64,000 bases of DNA from Saccharospirillum sp043196875 (GCF_043196875.1 NZ_JBEBMX010000011.1:36243-100242), one strand, 5' to 3'; positions 54,229-63,747 are shown, numbered from the stretch's first letter. Numbers and translations: made by a program. Notes: a model not told the origin generated them from the sequence alone.

Positions 54229-54846
54229 GTGGAACTGGCCTGCCTGGATCTGGAAGGGGTGTTGATACCGGAAATCTGGATTGCCTTTGCTGAGCAAACC
54301 GGTATCGAAGAACTCAAAGCAACTACGCGTGATATTCCCGACTATGACGTCCTGATGCGTCAGCGTCTGGCCATTTTGGAACAGCATAAGCTGGGGCTGA
54401 ATGAAATCCAGGCGGTTATTGCGCAGTTGGCTCCGCTCGAGGGTGCGGCCGATTTTGTGGGCTGGTTACGCGAGCGGTTTCAGGTGGTTATTTTGTCGGA
54501 TACCTTCTACGAATTCGCACAGCCATTGATGCGTCAGCTGGGTTTTCCGACGCTGTTTTGTCATCGATTGGAAGTGGCCGAGAATGGCCGGGTAGTGGAT
54601 TATCACCTGCGTCAGAAAGATCCCAAGCGTGCTTCAATTCGCGCTTTCCACAGCCTGAATTATCGCTGCATCGCCGCCGGTGATTCCTATAACGACACCA
54701 CCATGCTGGCTGAAGCTGATGCTGGGATTCTTTATAACGCCCCGGATAACGTCATTGCCGAGTTCCCGCAATTTCCTTCTGTGCGTGGTTACGATGAACT
54801 GCGTCAAGCCTTTTTAAGCGCCAGCAATCGCGACTTAACGCTCTAA
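54229..54846 (+). CDS. thrH: ThrH, phosphoserine phosphatase / homoserine phosphotransferase
   Basis: A 205-residue HAD enzyme. Motif I is DLEGVLIPEIWIAF (Asp nucleophile), motif II Ser in VVILSDTFYEFAQPLMRQLGF, Lys in RQKDPKRASI and motif III/IV GDSYNDTTML. Length and sequence match the P. aeruginosa ThrH, which transfers phosphate from phosphoserine to homoserine. GTG 54229 is chosen because CAAGGA lies 7 bases upstream and it gives the exact family length; the in-frame upstream stretch is not used. Confidence 0.94.
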   Translation: MELACLDLEGVLIPEIWIAFAEQTGIEELKATTRDIPDYDVLMRQRLAILEQHKLGLNEIQAVIAQLAPLEGAADFVGWLRERFQVVILSDTFYEFAQPLMRQLGFPTLFCHRLEVAENGRVVDYHLRQKDPKRASIRAFHSLNYRCIAAGDSYNDTTMLAEADAGILYNAPDNVIAEFPQFPSVRGYDELRQAFLSASNRDLTL

Positions 54847-54856
54847 GCTCTGGCCT

Positions 54857-56224
54857 TTAATCCGCTTCAATGTGCCCCAGGGTTTTGAGTAGTTGTCGAA
54901 CCTTGGTGGCGCTTTCGGCGTATTCGCTGTCGGCATCGCTGTCGGCAACAATGCCACCACCACCGGCGCAGTTTAAGGTTTGGCCACGACGCACCACTGA
55001 GCGGATCAGAATGTTGCTGTCGAGGTAACCATCGTCGCTGAACCAGAACGCCGAACCGCAATAACTCGCCCGAGCCGCCAGCTCTAATTCATCGATAATT
55101 TGCATGGCGCGACGTTTGGGCGCGCCAGTAATCGAACCGCCAGGAAAGGCATCGAGCAACGCTTTTAACGGGCTGGTCTGCGGTTGTAGCTGCGCCGTCA
55201 CGGTACTGACCAGATGGTGCACATTTGAATAAGACATCAATTCGAACAGGCGTGGCACCTGAACCGATCCTGGTCGGGCGTTGCGTGCCAGATCGTTGCG
55301 CAACAGGTCGACTATCATCAGATTTTCGGCGCGATCCTTGGTGCTGTTTAGCAGCGCCTGAGCCTGTTCATGATCACTTTGACTGTCTTTACCGCGCGGA
55401 CGCGTGCCCTTAATCGGCTGGGTAACGATGGCGCCGTCATCGATGGTTAAAAAACGTTCTGGCGACACACTCAGCAGGCTGTGGTCGGTAGCCCGGTGAT
55501 ACACCGAAAACGGCGCGGGCACTTGTTCGATGAGTTGCTGATAGAGCGTCCAGTCATCGATGTCGGTGGGGCATTCGGCCCTCCATTGACGGGTTAAATT
55601 GGCCTGGTAAACATCGCCGTCGAGAATGTGCTGCTGCAGTTGTTCAAAACGTTGCTGGTACTGCGCTCGCGACATCATTGAACGCCAGTGCAGCGCAACG
55701 GATGGGCTCGCAGCGGTTTTTTCCAATTCGGGTGTTATGGTTTGCAAGGCATTCAGTCGTGCCACAATTTCAGCCGGGCAGTCGGGGTGAATCAACAGCC
55801 AGGTTTTCATTTGCTGATGGTCGAGCACCAGACTCCAGTCATAACGATCGACGCTGGCCAGGCATTGTTCGGCGCTGTGTCGGCTGCTGATCTGCTGCGA
55901 TTCAAAACCGGCGTCGTAATCAAAGTGACCGGCAAGTCCCGAGGCGAAGGGCAGGTCGGGTGCACCGCCGTGACGACGATATTGGTTCAAAAAGACACTG
56001 AAGTCGTCGATGGTGAGCTGGTCAATCTGCTCAGCACGACGGCGTTCAACCTGGCCATGACCGAGATATCGAAAGCGTTCGGACGGCCAGGCGGAACACC
56101 ATTCCCAGCGATGTTGTTGCGGGTCGGCCCGGCCGGAATGAAACCAAATAGCGCCGGTTTCATTGGCAATATGCTGAAACCAGGGACGGGCGCTGGCGGC
56201 GTATGGAAGTTCAATGCGTTGCAA
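54857..56224 (-). CDS. pabB: Aminodeoxychorismate synthase component I
   Basis: A 455-residue chorismate-binding enzyme. C-terminal catalytic half: VSPERFLTIDDGAIVTQPIKGTRPRGKDSQ, PGSVQVPRLF, PGGSITGAPKRRAMQIIDELE and YCGSAFWFSDDG. The PIKGT Lys is the PabB hallmark, separating it from TrpE. It makes 4-amino-4-deoxychorismate for folate with PabA. It is convergent with thrH. Confidence 0.94.
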   Translation of the reverse strand: MQRIELPYAASARPWFQHIANETGAIWFHSGRADPQQHRWEWCSAWPSERFRYLGHGQVERRRAEQIDQLTIDDFSVFLNQYRRHGGAPDLPFASGLAGHFDYDAGFESQQISSRHSAEQCLASVDRYDWSLVLDHQQMKTWLLIHPDCPAEIVARLNALQTITPELEKTAASPSVALHWRSMMSRAQYQQRFEQLQQHILDGDVYQANLTRQWRAECPTDIDDWTLYQQLIEQVPAPFSVYHRATDHSLLSVSPERFLTIDDGAIVTQPIKGTRPRGKDSQSDHEQAQALLNSTKDRAENLMIVDLLRNDLARNARPGSVQVPRLFELMSYSNVHHLVSTVTAQLQPQTSPLKALLDAFPGGSITGAPKRRAMQIIDELELAARASYCGSAFWFSDDGYLDSNILIRSVVRRGQTLNCAGGGGIVADSDADSEYAESATKVRQLLKTLGHIEAD

Positions 56225-56278
56225 GGTAAGAATCCGCGTCGGCCGATCGGTTCGGGTCAGGGGTTGAAAGGCAGGTCA

Positions 56279-56298
56279 GCGCCGGGGAGGCCCGGCGC
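56279..56298. terminator. Hairpin after FHA gene
   Basis: GCGCCGGG-GAGG-CCCGGCGC, an 8-bp GC stem, lies just after the FHA stop on the minus strand. No T tract follows, so termination is uncertain. Confidence 0.4.
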
Positions 56299-56304
56299 CT
56301 GTTA

Positions 56305-56685
56305 TTAATCTTTGGTGTAGTAAACGCCGGGGATCCAGCTTTTGTGGATTTTGGCGGTTTGTTCGAAATCCTGAGTGGTTTCATCCAGATAACGAAAGTT
56401 GACGAAGCCAATGCGAATATCGTCGTCGTGACGCAAAGCGGCGGGTTCGGGCAGCCGCTTCTCATTGAGGAAGGTACCGTTAGTGCTGTCAAGGTCGGTC
56501 AGTTGATAGAAACCGCCCTGTTCATTATCGGCTTTGACCCACTCAATGCGGGCATGGCGGCCAGACACAGCGCGGTCTTCGATTTGGATATCGTTGTCGG
56601 CAGCGCGACCAATCGACACATCCTGGCCGTTCAATGCGACCTTGTGTTGAACCACCTCATTGTTGACCTGCATAAGGATGGGCAT
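56305..56685 (-). CDS. FHA-domain protein
   Basis: A 126-residue stand-alone FHA domain: VSIGRAADNDIQIEDRAVSGRHARIEW carries the phospho-Thr-binding Arg, Ser and His residues, and DLDSTNGTFLNEKRL the Asn. FHA domains bind phosphothreonine. It is divergent from the Ser/Thr kinase gene (116 bp gap), so it is the likely substrate or adaptor of that kinase. Confidence 0.9.
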   Translation of the reverse strand: MPILMQVNNEVVQHKVALNGQDVSIGRAADNDIQIEDRAVSGRHARIEWVKADNEQGGFYQLTDLDSTNGTFLNEKRLPEPAALRHDDDIRIGFVNFRYLDETTQDFEQTAKIHKSWIPGVYYTKD

Positions 56686-56800
56686 GTTCTTACTCCAATC
56701 TGCTCTAGGACCTGCAGTCCTCTTTTTTGGCTTGTCCGCAAAGCGGCAATCCGTTATAGGTTACCATTAGTACCGGCCGACGTTGATATATAGCTAACAA

Positions 56801-58900
56801 ATGACTCAGCAATCCGCAGCGGAACAGATTAGTAGGCGTTCAATGGTTTTGCGGTCCCTGTTGAGCTGGCCACTGGCTCTGCTTCTGGCCGTCACCCTGT
56901 TAATGGTTGGTTTCCCCGGCGGTCCGTTATTGGACCAAAGCTGGTTGCGATTGACCACTGCCTGGTCCTGGCAATCTTCCGCTCCGCCGCCACGCTATAC
57001 TCTCGATCCTGCCAATGTGCCCGATGGCAGCCTGGTGGTCTGGCCGTCCGGCTGGCAACTGGGGCCGGTGTCCGGCCCGATGATGACGCCGCAACAGGGA
57101 CTGAGTGCTGACTGGCCTGTCTGGGCCTCGGCGTTAATGTTGCCAACCTTGCCCTCAGTCTCGGCCGGCCCGGCACTCACGCCCTTCGACCTCTACTGGC
57201 AGCCAGCGCAACATGGCTATAAATCACTGGTCTATCACAGCGGCGACCGCTTGCTGGTGGATGCCCAGCTGACGCTGCTGGATGACGCCGACTGGCGTTA
57301 TCAACCCGGCCAGCTGCTGATCAATCCGGATCGTCAATTTCCGGTGAACTGGCAGGGCGCCGTTTTGCTGGCTGACTTTGCTGTGCCGGAACCCGAATTC
57401 GAATCGCTCACCGCCGCGCCGTTGCCCAAAATCGCCCAGCGCGACGGGCCAGGACTCGCGGCCGTTCGTGAACACTGGGCGTTGCAGCAAGGTTTCTACT
57501 TATATACGCCGTTTTGGCTGTCACTGCTGGCGGCCTTTGCTATGGCCTTGCCTTGGCTTTTACCGCGTTATCTGGCTCGACCCTTGTGGGCGGGACCATT
57601 AATAGCAGTGGCCTGGATTGGGTTAAATCTAACGCTGGCGGTTACGCTGCGCTGGTGGTTGCCGCTGTGGTATCCGCTGGTGTCGATGTTATTGGCGGTG
57701 CTCTGGCACCGCCGGCTACAACGCAGCGAAGCAAAACGGGAAGCGCTGCTGGCGGAATATCAGACGCTGGCATTGAATTGGCTGCGGCACTTGCTGGACG
57801 ACGGCAAAACCGAAGCGGGCCAACGGTTTCTTAACAGTTCTGCCAATCTGGCGTTCGATCCTGAGCTGACTTACGAGTTGGGCATGGGCTTCGAGAAGAA
57901 ACGTCAGTATGAGCAAGCGCTGGCGTGCTATGAACGATTGCATCGATTTGCTCCGGGTTACCGAGATACCGACCAACGCCTGACTCAACTGAAACCGTTG
58001 AGTGACCCGAACCAGACCCTGGTGATCGGCGGCGGCAACAGTACGACCCGACCCATAGCGACGGTCGCCGGAATGCAGGCGCCGGAAATCGGTCGTTATC
58101 GCATTCTGGGTGAATTAGGTCGTGGTGCCATGGGCGTGGTTTATGAAGCTGAGGATCCACGCATCAGTCGCCGGGTGGCGTTGAAGGTGGTGCAGTTGGA
58201 TACGCTGGCGATGGAAGAGGCCGACTCGGTCAAACAGCGTTTTTTCCAGGAAGCTCAGGCTGCAGGACGCTTGAACCACCCCAATATTGTGACTGTCTAT
58301 GACGTTGGCGAAGAACGTGAGTTGGCCTATATCGCCATGGACCGATTGTCCGGTCAGCCGTTGTCGGATCGGCTGGAGCAAAAACCGCTGCCGGCGATGG
58401 CGTTGTTGTGCAATTGGCTGGCCCAAGCCGCCGATGCGCTGGATTTTGCGCACCGCAACGACATCATCCACCGCGATATTAAGCCCGCTAATCTGTATAT
58501 CGATGAGCAGGCTGGCAAGCTAACAGTGACCGATTTCGGCATCGCCCGCGTTACCGGCATGCACCAGACCCAAACCGGTGTGGTGCTGGGCAGCCCGTCC
58601 TTTATGTCGCCCGAGCAGATCCGTGGTGAGTCATTGACGGGCGCCTCGGATATCTTCAGTCTGGGTGTAACGCTCTACCAGGCGTTATGCGGTCACCTTC
58701 CTTTCAGCGGCGATACCCTTCCGGGTCTGGCGTACGCCATCACTCAAACTCAACAGGAGAGCCCCCGCAAGCATAACCCTGAAGTACCGGTTGCCTTGGT
58801 GCGTATTGTCAACAAGGCACTGAAGAAGAATCCCGACGAGCGTTACGCTTCGGCGGGTGAGATGGCGCAGGCCTTACGCAAGTGGGCAGGCGCCGAGTAG
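56801..58900 (+). CDS. Transmembrane Ser/Thr protein kinase with CHASE2-like sensor
   Basis: A 699-residue kinase. One N-terminal helix (~20-40), an extracytoplasmic region (~45-230), three further helices (~236-315; CHASE2-like layout), a TPR-like helical pair (~330-400), then a Hanks-type kinase (~432-699). Kinase motifs: ELGRGAMGVVYEAED (glycine loop), VALKVVQLD (Lys), HRDIKPANL (Asp559), VTDFGIAR, SPSFMSPEQIRGE. It should phosphorylate Ser/Thr in response to an external cue. The FHA gene opposite is the likely partner; a PP2C partner lies at 3648 but is not adjacent. Confidence 0.92.
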   Translation: MTQQSAAEQISRRSMVLRSLLSWPLALLLAVTLLMVGFPGGPLLDQSWLRLTTAWSWQSSAPPPRYTLDPANVPDGSLVVWPSGWQLGPVSGPMMTPQQGLSADWPVWASALMLPTLPSVSAGPALTPFDLYWQPAQHGYKSLVYHSGDRLLVDAQLTLLDDADWRYQPGQLLINPDRQFPVNWQGAVLLADFAVPEPEFESLTAAPLPKIAQRDGPGLAAVREHWALQQGFYLYTPFWLSLLAAFAMALPWLLPRYLARPLWAGPLIAVAWIGLNLTLAVTLRWWLPLWYPLVSMLLAVLWHRRLQRSEAKREALLAEYQTLALNWLRHLLDDGKTEAGQRFLNSSANLAFDPELTYELGMGFEKKRQYEQALACYERLHRFAPGYRDTDQRLTQLKPLSDPNQTLVIGGGNSTTRPIATVAGMQAPEIGRYRILGELGRGAMGVVYEAEDPRISRRVALKVVQLDTLAMEEADSVKQRFFQEAQAAGRLNHPNIVTVYDVGEERELAYIAMDRLSGQPLSDRLEQKPLPAMALLCNWLAQAADALDFAHRNDIIHRDIKPANLYIDEQAGKLTVTDFGIARVTGMHQTQTGVVLGSPSFMSPEQIRGESLTGASDIFSLGVTLYQALCGHLPFSGDTLPGLAYAITQTQQESPRKHNPEVPVALVRIVNKALKKNPDERYASAGEMAQALRKWAGAE

Positions 58901-58944
58901 GGCGCGGTAAACAGACCGCGGCCCACTGTTCATCAGGAGTCGCT

Positions 58945-60345
58945 ATGCAGCCAACCCTTTCAGACCCAGCGGACCGAAAGATCTACGTCCTCGACACCAA
59001 CGTCCTGATCCACGATCCCAACTCCGTTTTTAATTTCGAAGAGCACCAAGTGCTTATCCCCATGGTCGTGCTTGAAGAGCTCGACAAACTTAAGATTGGC
59101 AACACCGCCATTGCCGCCGACGCCCGTCAGGCAGTGCGCACCATCGACGCCATCCTGGGCCCTGCCAGCCCGACGGAAATCATGGCGGGTGTCGATATTC
59201 ATCGTGTAATTCCTGGCGGACCCTTGGGAACGCTGACCATTCTGATGCCAATTGAAGAAGCGCCGGCAACCTTATCGACGCAGATTAACGACAACCGCAT
59301 TATCAATGATCTGCTGGCATTGCAGGCGAAACGACCGGACTACAAAGTTATCCTGGTCACCAAAGACATCAATATGCGCTTAAAAGCGCGTGGCAGCGGC
59401 CTGGAGTCTGAGGATTATCACAACGACCAGTTGATCACCGATATCGACAGCCTGACCAGCGGTTACCACCATATCGAAGGCAGTTTCTGGGAAAAACTGG
59501 ATGCCATGGCGCCGCAGACCGTCAACGGTGAACGCGAGCACAGCGTCGATAGAGGGGTGATGGAAGAGCTGCTCGGCGCGCCGTTTTTCGTCAATCAGTT
59601 TTTCTTCGATGAGCGCGAATTCGCTGGCCGGATTTTGTCCGACGATGGCACTCGGGTGCGTTTGGAGCTGCTCAATACCGGTTCCTTGATGCGCCAAAAA
59701 GCCTGGGGTCTGGCGCCGCGCGATCTGTATCAGGCCATGGCCATGCATCTGCTGTTTGATCCGGACATTGACCTGGTTGCGCTCAATGGCGCCGCCGGCA
59801 GTGGCAAGACGATTTTGGCGCTGGCCTGTGCGCTGGAGCAGACCATGGAGACCAAACTCTACAAACGCATTATCGCCACCCGTTCGACGCGCGGGCTGGA
59901 CGAAGACATCGGCTTTCTGCCCGGTACCGAAGCCGAGAAAATGCAGCCCTGGCTGGGTGCCTTTACCGATAATCTGGAAGCGCTGCACGCCGAGGATTTC
60001 GATCCGTCCAGCAGTCAGCATTTTGTCGGTGCCAAGGTGCCGTTGCAGTTTAAGAGCCTGAACTTTGTGCGCGGGCGCAGCTTCCAGCAGAGCATCATGA
60101 TTGTCGATGAAGCTCAGAACCTGACGCCACACCAGATAAAAACCATCGTGACGCGGGCAGGTCAGGGCACCAAGGTGATATGCCTGGGTAACCTGGCGCA
60201 GATCGATACGCCTTATCTGGGGCCGACCAGTTCGGGGCTGACCTTTATGAGCGAGCGCTTCAAAGGCTTTGCTCATGCCGGCACGGTGACTTTGAAAGGC
60301 GTGGCCCGCAGTCGTCTGGCCGCCTATGCCGAGTCGCATCTGTAA
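58945..60345 (+). CDS. PhoH-family ATPase with N-terminal PIN domain
   Basis: A 466-residue PhoH2-type protein: N-terminal PIN nuclease (KIYVLDTNVLIHDPNSV, Asp cluster; VVLEELDKLKIG) of ~150 residues, then a PhoH ATPase with Walker A ALNGAAGSGKTILALACALE (~283), Walker B SIMIVDEAQNLTPHQ (~390). PhoH2 enzymes unwind and cleave RNA. CAGGAGT lies before ATG 58945. It is 45 bp after the kinase gene and may be co-transcribed. Confidence 0.93.
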   Translation: MQPTLSDPADRKIYVLDTNVLIHDPNSVFNFEEHQVLIPMVVLEELDKLKIGNTAIAADARQAVRTIDAILGPASPTEIMAGVDIHRVIPGGPLGTLTILMPIEEAPATLSTQINDNRIINDLLALQAKRPDYKVILVTKDINMRLKARGSGLESEDYHNDQLITDIDSLTSGYHHIEGSFWEKLDAMAPQTVNGEREHSVDRGVMEELLGAPFFVNQFFFDEREFAGRILSDDGTRVRLELLNTGSLMRQKAWGLAPRDLYQAMAMHLLFDPDIDLVALNGAAGSGKTILALACALEQTMETKLYKRIIATRSTRGLDEDIGFLPGTEAEKMQPWLGAFTDNLEALHAEDFDPSSSQHFVGAKVPLQFKSLNFVRGRSFQQSIMIVDEAQNLTPHQIKTIVTRAGQGTKVICLGNLAQIDTPYLGPTSSGLTFMSERFKGFAHAGTVTLKGVARSRLAAYAESHL

Positions 60346-60468
60346 CTACTGGACGTTAAGGGCGCGCTTTGACTATGCTGGTAACCAAGGATGGTTCCGC
60401 AGTCGAAGAGACTTTGCGCCCTGGATGGCTGGACGTATGATGTCAGTAAGTTGTCAGGGGGAAGCGCA

Positions 60469-61113
60469 GTGATTCAGGTGGTCGTTGTCGATGATCATGA
60501 CCTGGTCCGGATGGGGCTGGTGCGGTTACTCGAGGATATCGAGGGACTGAGCGTGATTGCCGAAGCGGCCAGCGGCGAAGAAGCCGTGCGTCTGGCCAAA
60601 GAACTGGAACCGGATGTCATCCTGATGGACGTGCGCATGCCCGGTTTGGGCGGCCTCGAAGCCACTCGCAAAATTCACCGCCTGTATCCTGAAATCCGTG
60701 TCATCGCCGTCACCGCCTGTGGCGAAGATCCATTCCCCTCCCGTCTACTGCAAGCCGGTGCCGCCGGTTACCTGACCAAGGACGCCTCCACCGACGAAAT
60801 GGTGCGTGCCATTCGCACCGTCAATGCCGGTCAGAAATATCTCTCGCCGAAGGTCGCTCAGGAACTGGCCTTACAAAACCTCAGCGGTAAGGCCTCGCCC
60901 TTTGCTGAATTGTCGGATCGGGAAATGCAGATCACCACGCTGATCTGTTCGTGCAAGAAAGTTCAGGAAATATCCGATCAACTCTGTTTGAGCCCCAAGA
61001 CCGTCAACACCTACCGCTACCGTATTTTCGAAAAGCTGGGCATATCCAGCGATGTGGAATTGACGCATTTAGCGATCCGTCATGGTCTGTTGGAACCGCA
61101 GGAAATGATATAG
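60469..61113 (+). CDS. gacA: GacA/UvrY response regulator
   Basis: A 214-residue NarL/FixJ regulator. Receiver: VVVVDDHDLVRMGLVRLL acidic pocket, phospho-Asp in VILMDVRMPGLGGLEA, Lys in YLTKDASTD. HTH LuxR domain: LSDREMQITTLICSCKKVQEISDQLCLSPKTVNTYRYR (shortened: LCLSPKTVNTYRYRI). GTG 60469 with AGGGGGAA upstream is preferred over an in-frame ATG at 60391 that adds an unrelated N-terminus. GacA drives small RNAs that relieve RsmA repression. Order gacA-uvrC is conserved. Confidence 0.94.
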   Translation: MIQVVVVDDHDLVRMGLVRLLEDIEGLSVIAEAASGEEAVRLAKELEPDVILMDVRMPGLGGLEATRKIHRLYPEIRVIAVTACGEDPFPSRLLQAGAAGYLTKDASTDEMVRAIRTVNAGQKYLSPKVAQELALQNLSGKASPFAELSDREMQITTLICSCKKVQEISDQLCLSPKTVNTYRYRIFEKLGISSDVELTHLAIRHGLLEPQEMI

Positions 61114-61120
61114 TAGCGGC

Positions 61121-62953
61121 ATGGAAGACACCGCAACCCCCTTCGATCACAAAGCCTATCTTAAGCACCTGACCATCAGACCCGGCGTTTATCGCATGTT
61201 CGATGCCGAGGGCACCTTGCTGTATGTGGGCAAAGCCAAGAACCTGAAGAATCGGGTTTCCAGCTATTTCCGTGGCCGCGGCCTGAACAACAAAACTCTC
61301 GCCCTGGTGGCACGCATAGCGCGTATTGAAACCACAGTGACACACAGCGAAACCGAAGCGCTGTTGCTGGAACAAACGCTGATCAAGCAGCACCGGCCGC
61401 AATACAATATTCTGCTGGTCGACGATAAATCCTATCCCTATATCAAGCTGACCACTGGTGGCGACTGGCCCGGTTTGTACGTGCATCGCGGTGCGCGTAA
61501 GGGCAGCTCGGAGTATTTCGGACCTTACCCCAGTGCCAGTGCGGTGCGCGAAAGCCTGGCGATTTTGCAGAAGGCGTTCAAAGTCCGCCAATGTGAGGAC
61601 AGCGTCTTTCAAAACCGGCAGCGGCCCTGTTTGCAGTATCAGATCAACCGCTGCAAGGCGCCTTGTGTCGGCTTTGTTTCCAAAGAGGATTATGAGGCTG
61701 ATCTGGAAAAAACCCGGACCTTTTTGCAAGGCCGTAGCCAGAGTCTGATCGACACCTTAGAAGTCGAAATGGATACCGCCAGTGCCGAACTGAACTTCGA
61801 AGCCGCAGCAGAAGTGCGCGATCAATTGCTCTATTTGCGCAAGGTACAGGAGCAACAATTTGTTTCGTCCGATCGTGGCGATGTCGATGTATTCGCCTTG
61901 GAAGCCAGCGAGGCCGGACTGTGTGTGCATTACCTGATGATTCGCCAAGGGCGTTTGTTGGGCAGTCAGAGTTTCTTTCCCAAGCCGGGTATCGATGAAG
62001 AACCGGCCCAGATCATGATGAGTTTTCTGGCTCAGTATTATCTCGGTCGCACCCGTGATGATTGCCCGCAAACCATCCTGCTGAATACTCCGGTCACCGA
62101 AAAAGACTGGTTGGAAAAAGCCCTGGCCGAACAGTTTGGGCGCAAGGTCAGTTTGTCGTCGTCGGTGCGTGGCCGCAATGCGCGCTGGGTGGAACTGGCG
62201 CAGACCAATGCGCGTGAACAGTTGCAGCACCGCATCAGCCAGAAACAACAGGTCGTGCAGCGTTTTGCCGCCCTGCAGGCAGTATTGAAACTGGAAGCGG
62301 CGCCCGAGCGCATGGAATGCTTTGATATCTCTCACAGTTCCGGCGAAGCGACGACGGCGTCGTGCGTGGTCTTCGATCAGAACGGACCGAATAAATCCTT
62401 GTATCGTAAGTTCAATATCGAGGGCGTGGCGGCTGGCGATGATTACGCGGCCATGTCGCAAGCCATTCAACGTCGTTATAGCCGCCTGCAAAAAGAAGCG
62501 GCGCGGCTGCCCGATTTATTGATCGTCGACGGCGGCAAAGGCCAGATGAAAATGGCGCGCGAAGTCATGAATGAACTGGGGTTAAGCATTCCATTGCTGG
62601 GTGTCGCCAAGGGGGAAACGCGCAAACCAGGTATGGAAACGCTGTTTTATGAAACGCCGGACCGGGTCATTCAACTGCCCAATCACAGCCCAGCCTTGCA
62701 TCTGATTCAACACATTCGCGACGAAGCGCATCGCTTTGCCATTACCAGCCATCGTGGCCGGCGCGGCAAGGCGCGTCTGGGTTCTATTCTGGATGATATC
62801 CCCAGCGTGGGCGCCACACGCCGTAAAGCACTGATCCGCCATTTTGGCAGTGCTCAGGGCGTAAAAGCCGCCAGCGCCGCTGAGATTGCCCGGGTCAAAG
62901 GCATTTCCAAGGCGCTGGCCGACAGCATCTACGACCATCTGCATTCAAGTTAA
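61121..62953 (+). CDS. uvrC: UvrABC system protein C
   Basis: A 610-residue UvrC. N-terminal GIY-YIG nuclease (RPGVYRMFDAEGTLLYVGKAKNLKNRVSSYF), Cys-rich NRCKAPCVGFVS segment, UvrB-binding UVR motif (~205-240, YEADLEKTRTFLQGRS...), RNase-H-like Asp residues (ECFDISHSSGEATTASCVV; LIVDGGKGQMKMA) and C-terminal helix-hairpin-helix (IPSVGATRRKALIRHFGS). It makes both incisions in excision repair. ATG 61121, 7 bases after the gacA stop, so coupled. Confidence 0.98.
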   Translation: MEDTATPFDHKAYLKHLTIRPGVYRMFDAEGTLLYVGKAKNLKNRVSSYFRGRGLNNKTLALVARIARIETTVTHSETEALLLEQTLIKQHRPQYNILLVDDKSYPYIKLTTGGDWPGLYVHRGARKGSSEYFGPYPSASAVRESLAILQKAFKVRQCEDSVFQNRQRPCLQYQINRCKAPCVGFVSKEDYEADLEKTRTFLQGRSQSLIDTLEVEMDTASAELNFEAAAEVRDQLLYLRKVQEQQFVSSDRGDVDVFALEASEAGLCVHYLMIRQGRLLGSQSFFPKPGIDEEPAQIMMSFLAQYYLGRTRDDCPQTILLNTPVTEKDWLEKALAEQFGRKVSLSSSVRGRNARWVELAQTNAREQLQHRISQKQQVVQRFAALQAVLKLEAAPERMECFDISHSSGEATTASCVVFDQNGPNKSLYRKFNIEGVAAGDDYAAMSQAIQRRYSRLQKEAARLPDLLIVDGGKGQMKMAREVMNELGLSIPLLGVAKGETRKPGMETLFYETPDRVIQLPNHSPALHLIQHIRDEAHRFAITSHRGRRGKARLGSILDDIPSVGATRRKALIRHFGSAQGVKAASAAEIARVKGISKALADSIYDHLHSS

Positions 62954-62965
62954 ATAGGGGTAATA

Positions 62966-63064
62966 GTGACGAAGGTGACTTTACAGCCCGCCGTGAAGCT
63001 GAAATCCTTGCAGCCTTTCGCACAAGCCATAAGTCGTCGGTACAAAGCCGACCAGCCTGATTAA
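62966..63064 (+). CDS. Putative 32-codon ORF between uvrC and pgsA
   Basis: GTG 62966 to TAA 63064 encodes 32 residues (MTKVTLQPAVKLK..., ending KADQPD) with AGGGG 5 bases upstream. The peptide is basic with no obvious family. pgsA starts 8 bases after its stop. Could be chance in a short gap. Confidence 0.3.
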   Translation: MTKVTLQPAVKLKSLQPFAQAISRRYKADQPD

Positions 63065-63072
63065 GGGTCGTT

Positions 63073-63630
63073 ATGAACATTCCCAATCTTCTGACGCTGT
63101 TTCGCATCATCATGATTCCGGTATGCGTCGGTATTTATTACTTGCCCTATGGCTGGGCCTATATGGTCGCTGCCGCCGTTTTCACCGCGGCTGCAGTCAC
63201 CGACTGGTTTGATGGTTACTTGGCACGCCGCCTTGGCCAGATGACCCCTTTCGGCGCTTTTCTTGATCCGGTTGCCGACAAACTGATCGTCGCTGCCGCT
63301 TTAGTGGCTCTGGTGGAAACCCACGGCAACCTCTGGATGACGCTGCCCTCCATCGTCATTATCGGCCGCGAGATCGTTATTTCTGCTTTGCGTGAATGGA
63401 TGGCCGAACTGGGCAAACGCGCCAGTGTCGCTGTCAATATGCTGGGCAAGGTGAAGACCACGCTGCAGATGATCGCCATCGTCGTTTTGCTCAGTCAGAA
63501 CCCCGCGGCCCATACCAGCCTGTCGACCCTGGGTCTGATCGCTTTGCAAGTCTCAGCGGTACTGACGCTCTGGTCGATGGTCGTCTACCTGCGCGCCGCC
63601 TGGAGCGAACTCAAGCCAAGCGCCGGCTGA
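63073..63630 (+). CDS. pgsA: CDP-diacylglycerol--glycerol-3-phosphate phosphatidyltransferase
   Basis: A 185-residue membrane enzyme with ~5 helices and the CDP-alcohol phosphotransferase signature DWFDGYLARRLGQMTPFGAFLDPVADK (DG...AR...G...D...D). It makes phosphatidylglycerol phosphate from CDP-diacylglycerol and glycerol-3-phosphate; GpsA (5370) supplies the latter. gacA-uvrC-pgsA-tRNA-Gly is a conserved order. Confidence 0.97.
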   Translation: MNIPNLLTLFRIIMIPVCVGIYYLPYGWAYMVAAAVFTAAAVTDWFDGYLARRLGQMTPFGAFLDPVADKLIVAAALVALVETHGNLWMTLPSIVIIGREIVISALREWMAELGKRASVAVNMLGKVKTTLQMIAIVVLLSQNPAAHTSLSTLGLIALQVSAVLTLWSMVVYLRAAWSELKPSAG

Positions 63631-63672
63631 AACAGCCGTGATGGCTAAGTGCTTAAATTAAAAGGAAAATTA

Positions 63673-63701
63673 TTGACCGGGCCCATCCCAGCCCTTAGAA
63701 T
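63673..63701 (+). promoter_or_regulatory. Sigma-70 promoter of tRNA-Gly locus
   Basis: TTGACC (63673-63678), 17-base spacer, TAGAAT (63696-63701, 5 of 6). The GC-rich discriminator (TCGCCGTCG) is typical of stable-RNA promoters. Transcription would begin near 63708, run through the broken tRNA copy at 63748 and then the intact tRNA-Gly. Confidence 0.65.
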
Positions 63702-63747
63702 TCGCCGTCGTTGTCTGGGTTGGTTAATGCAGGCAACAGATAGTTTT

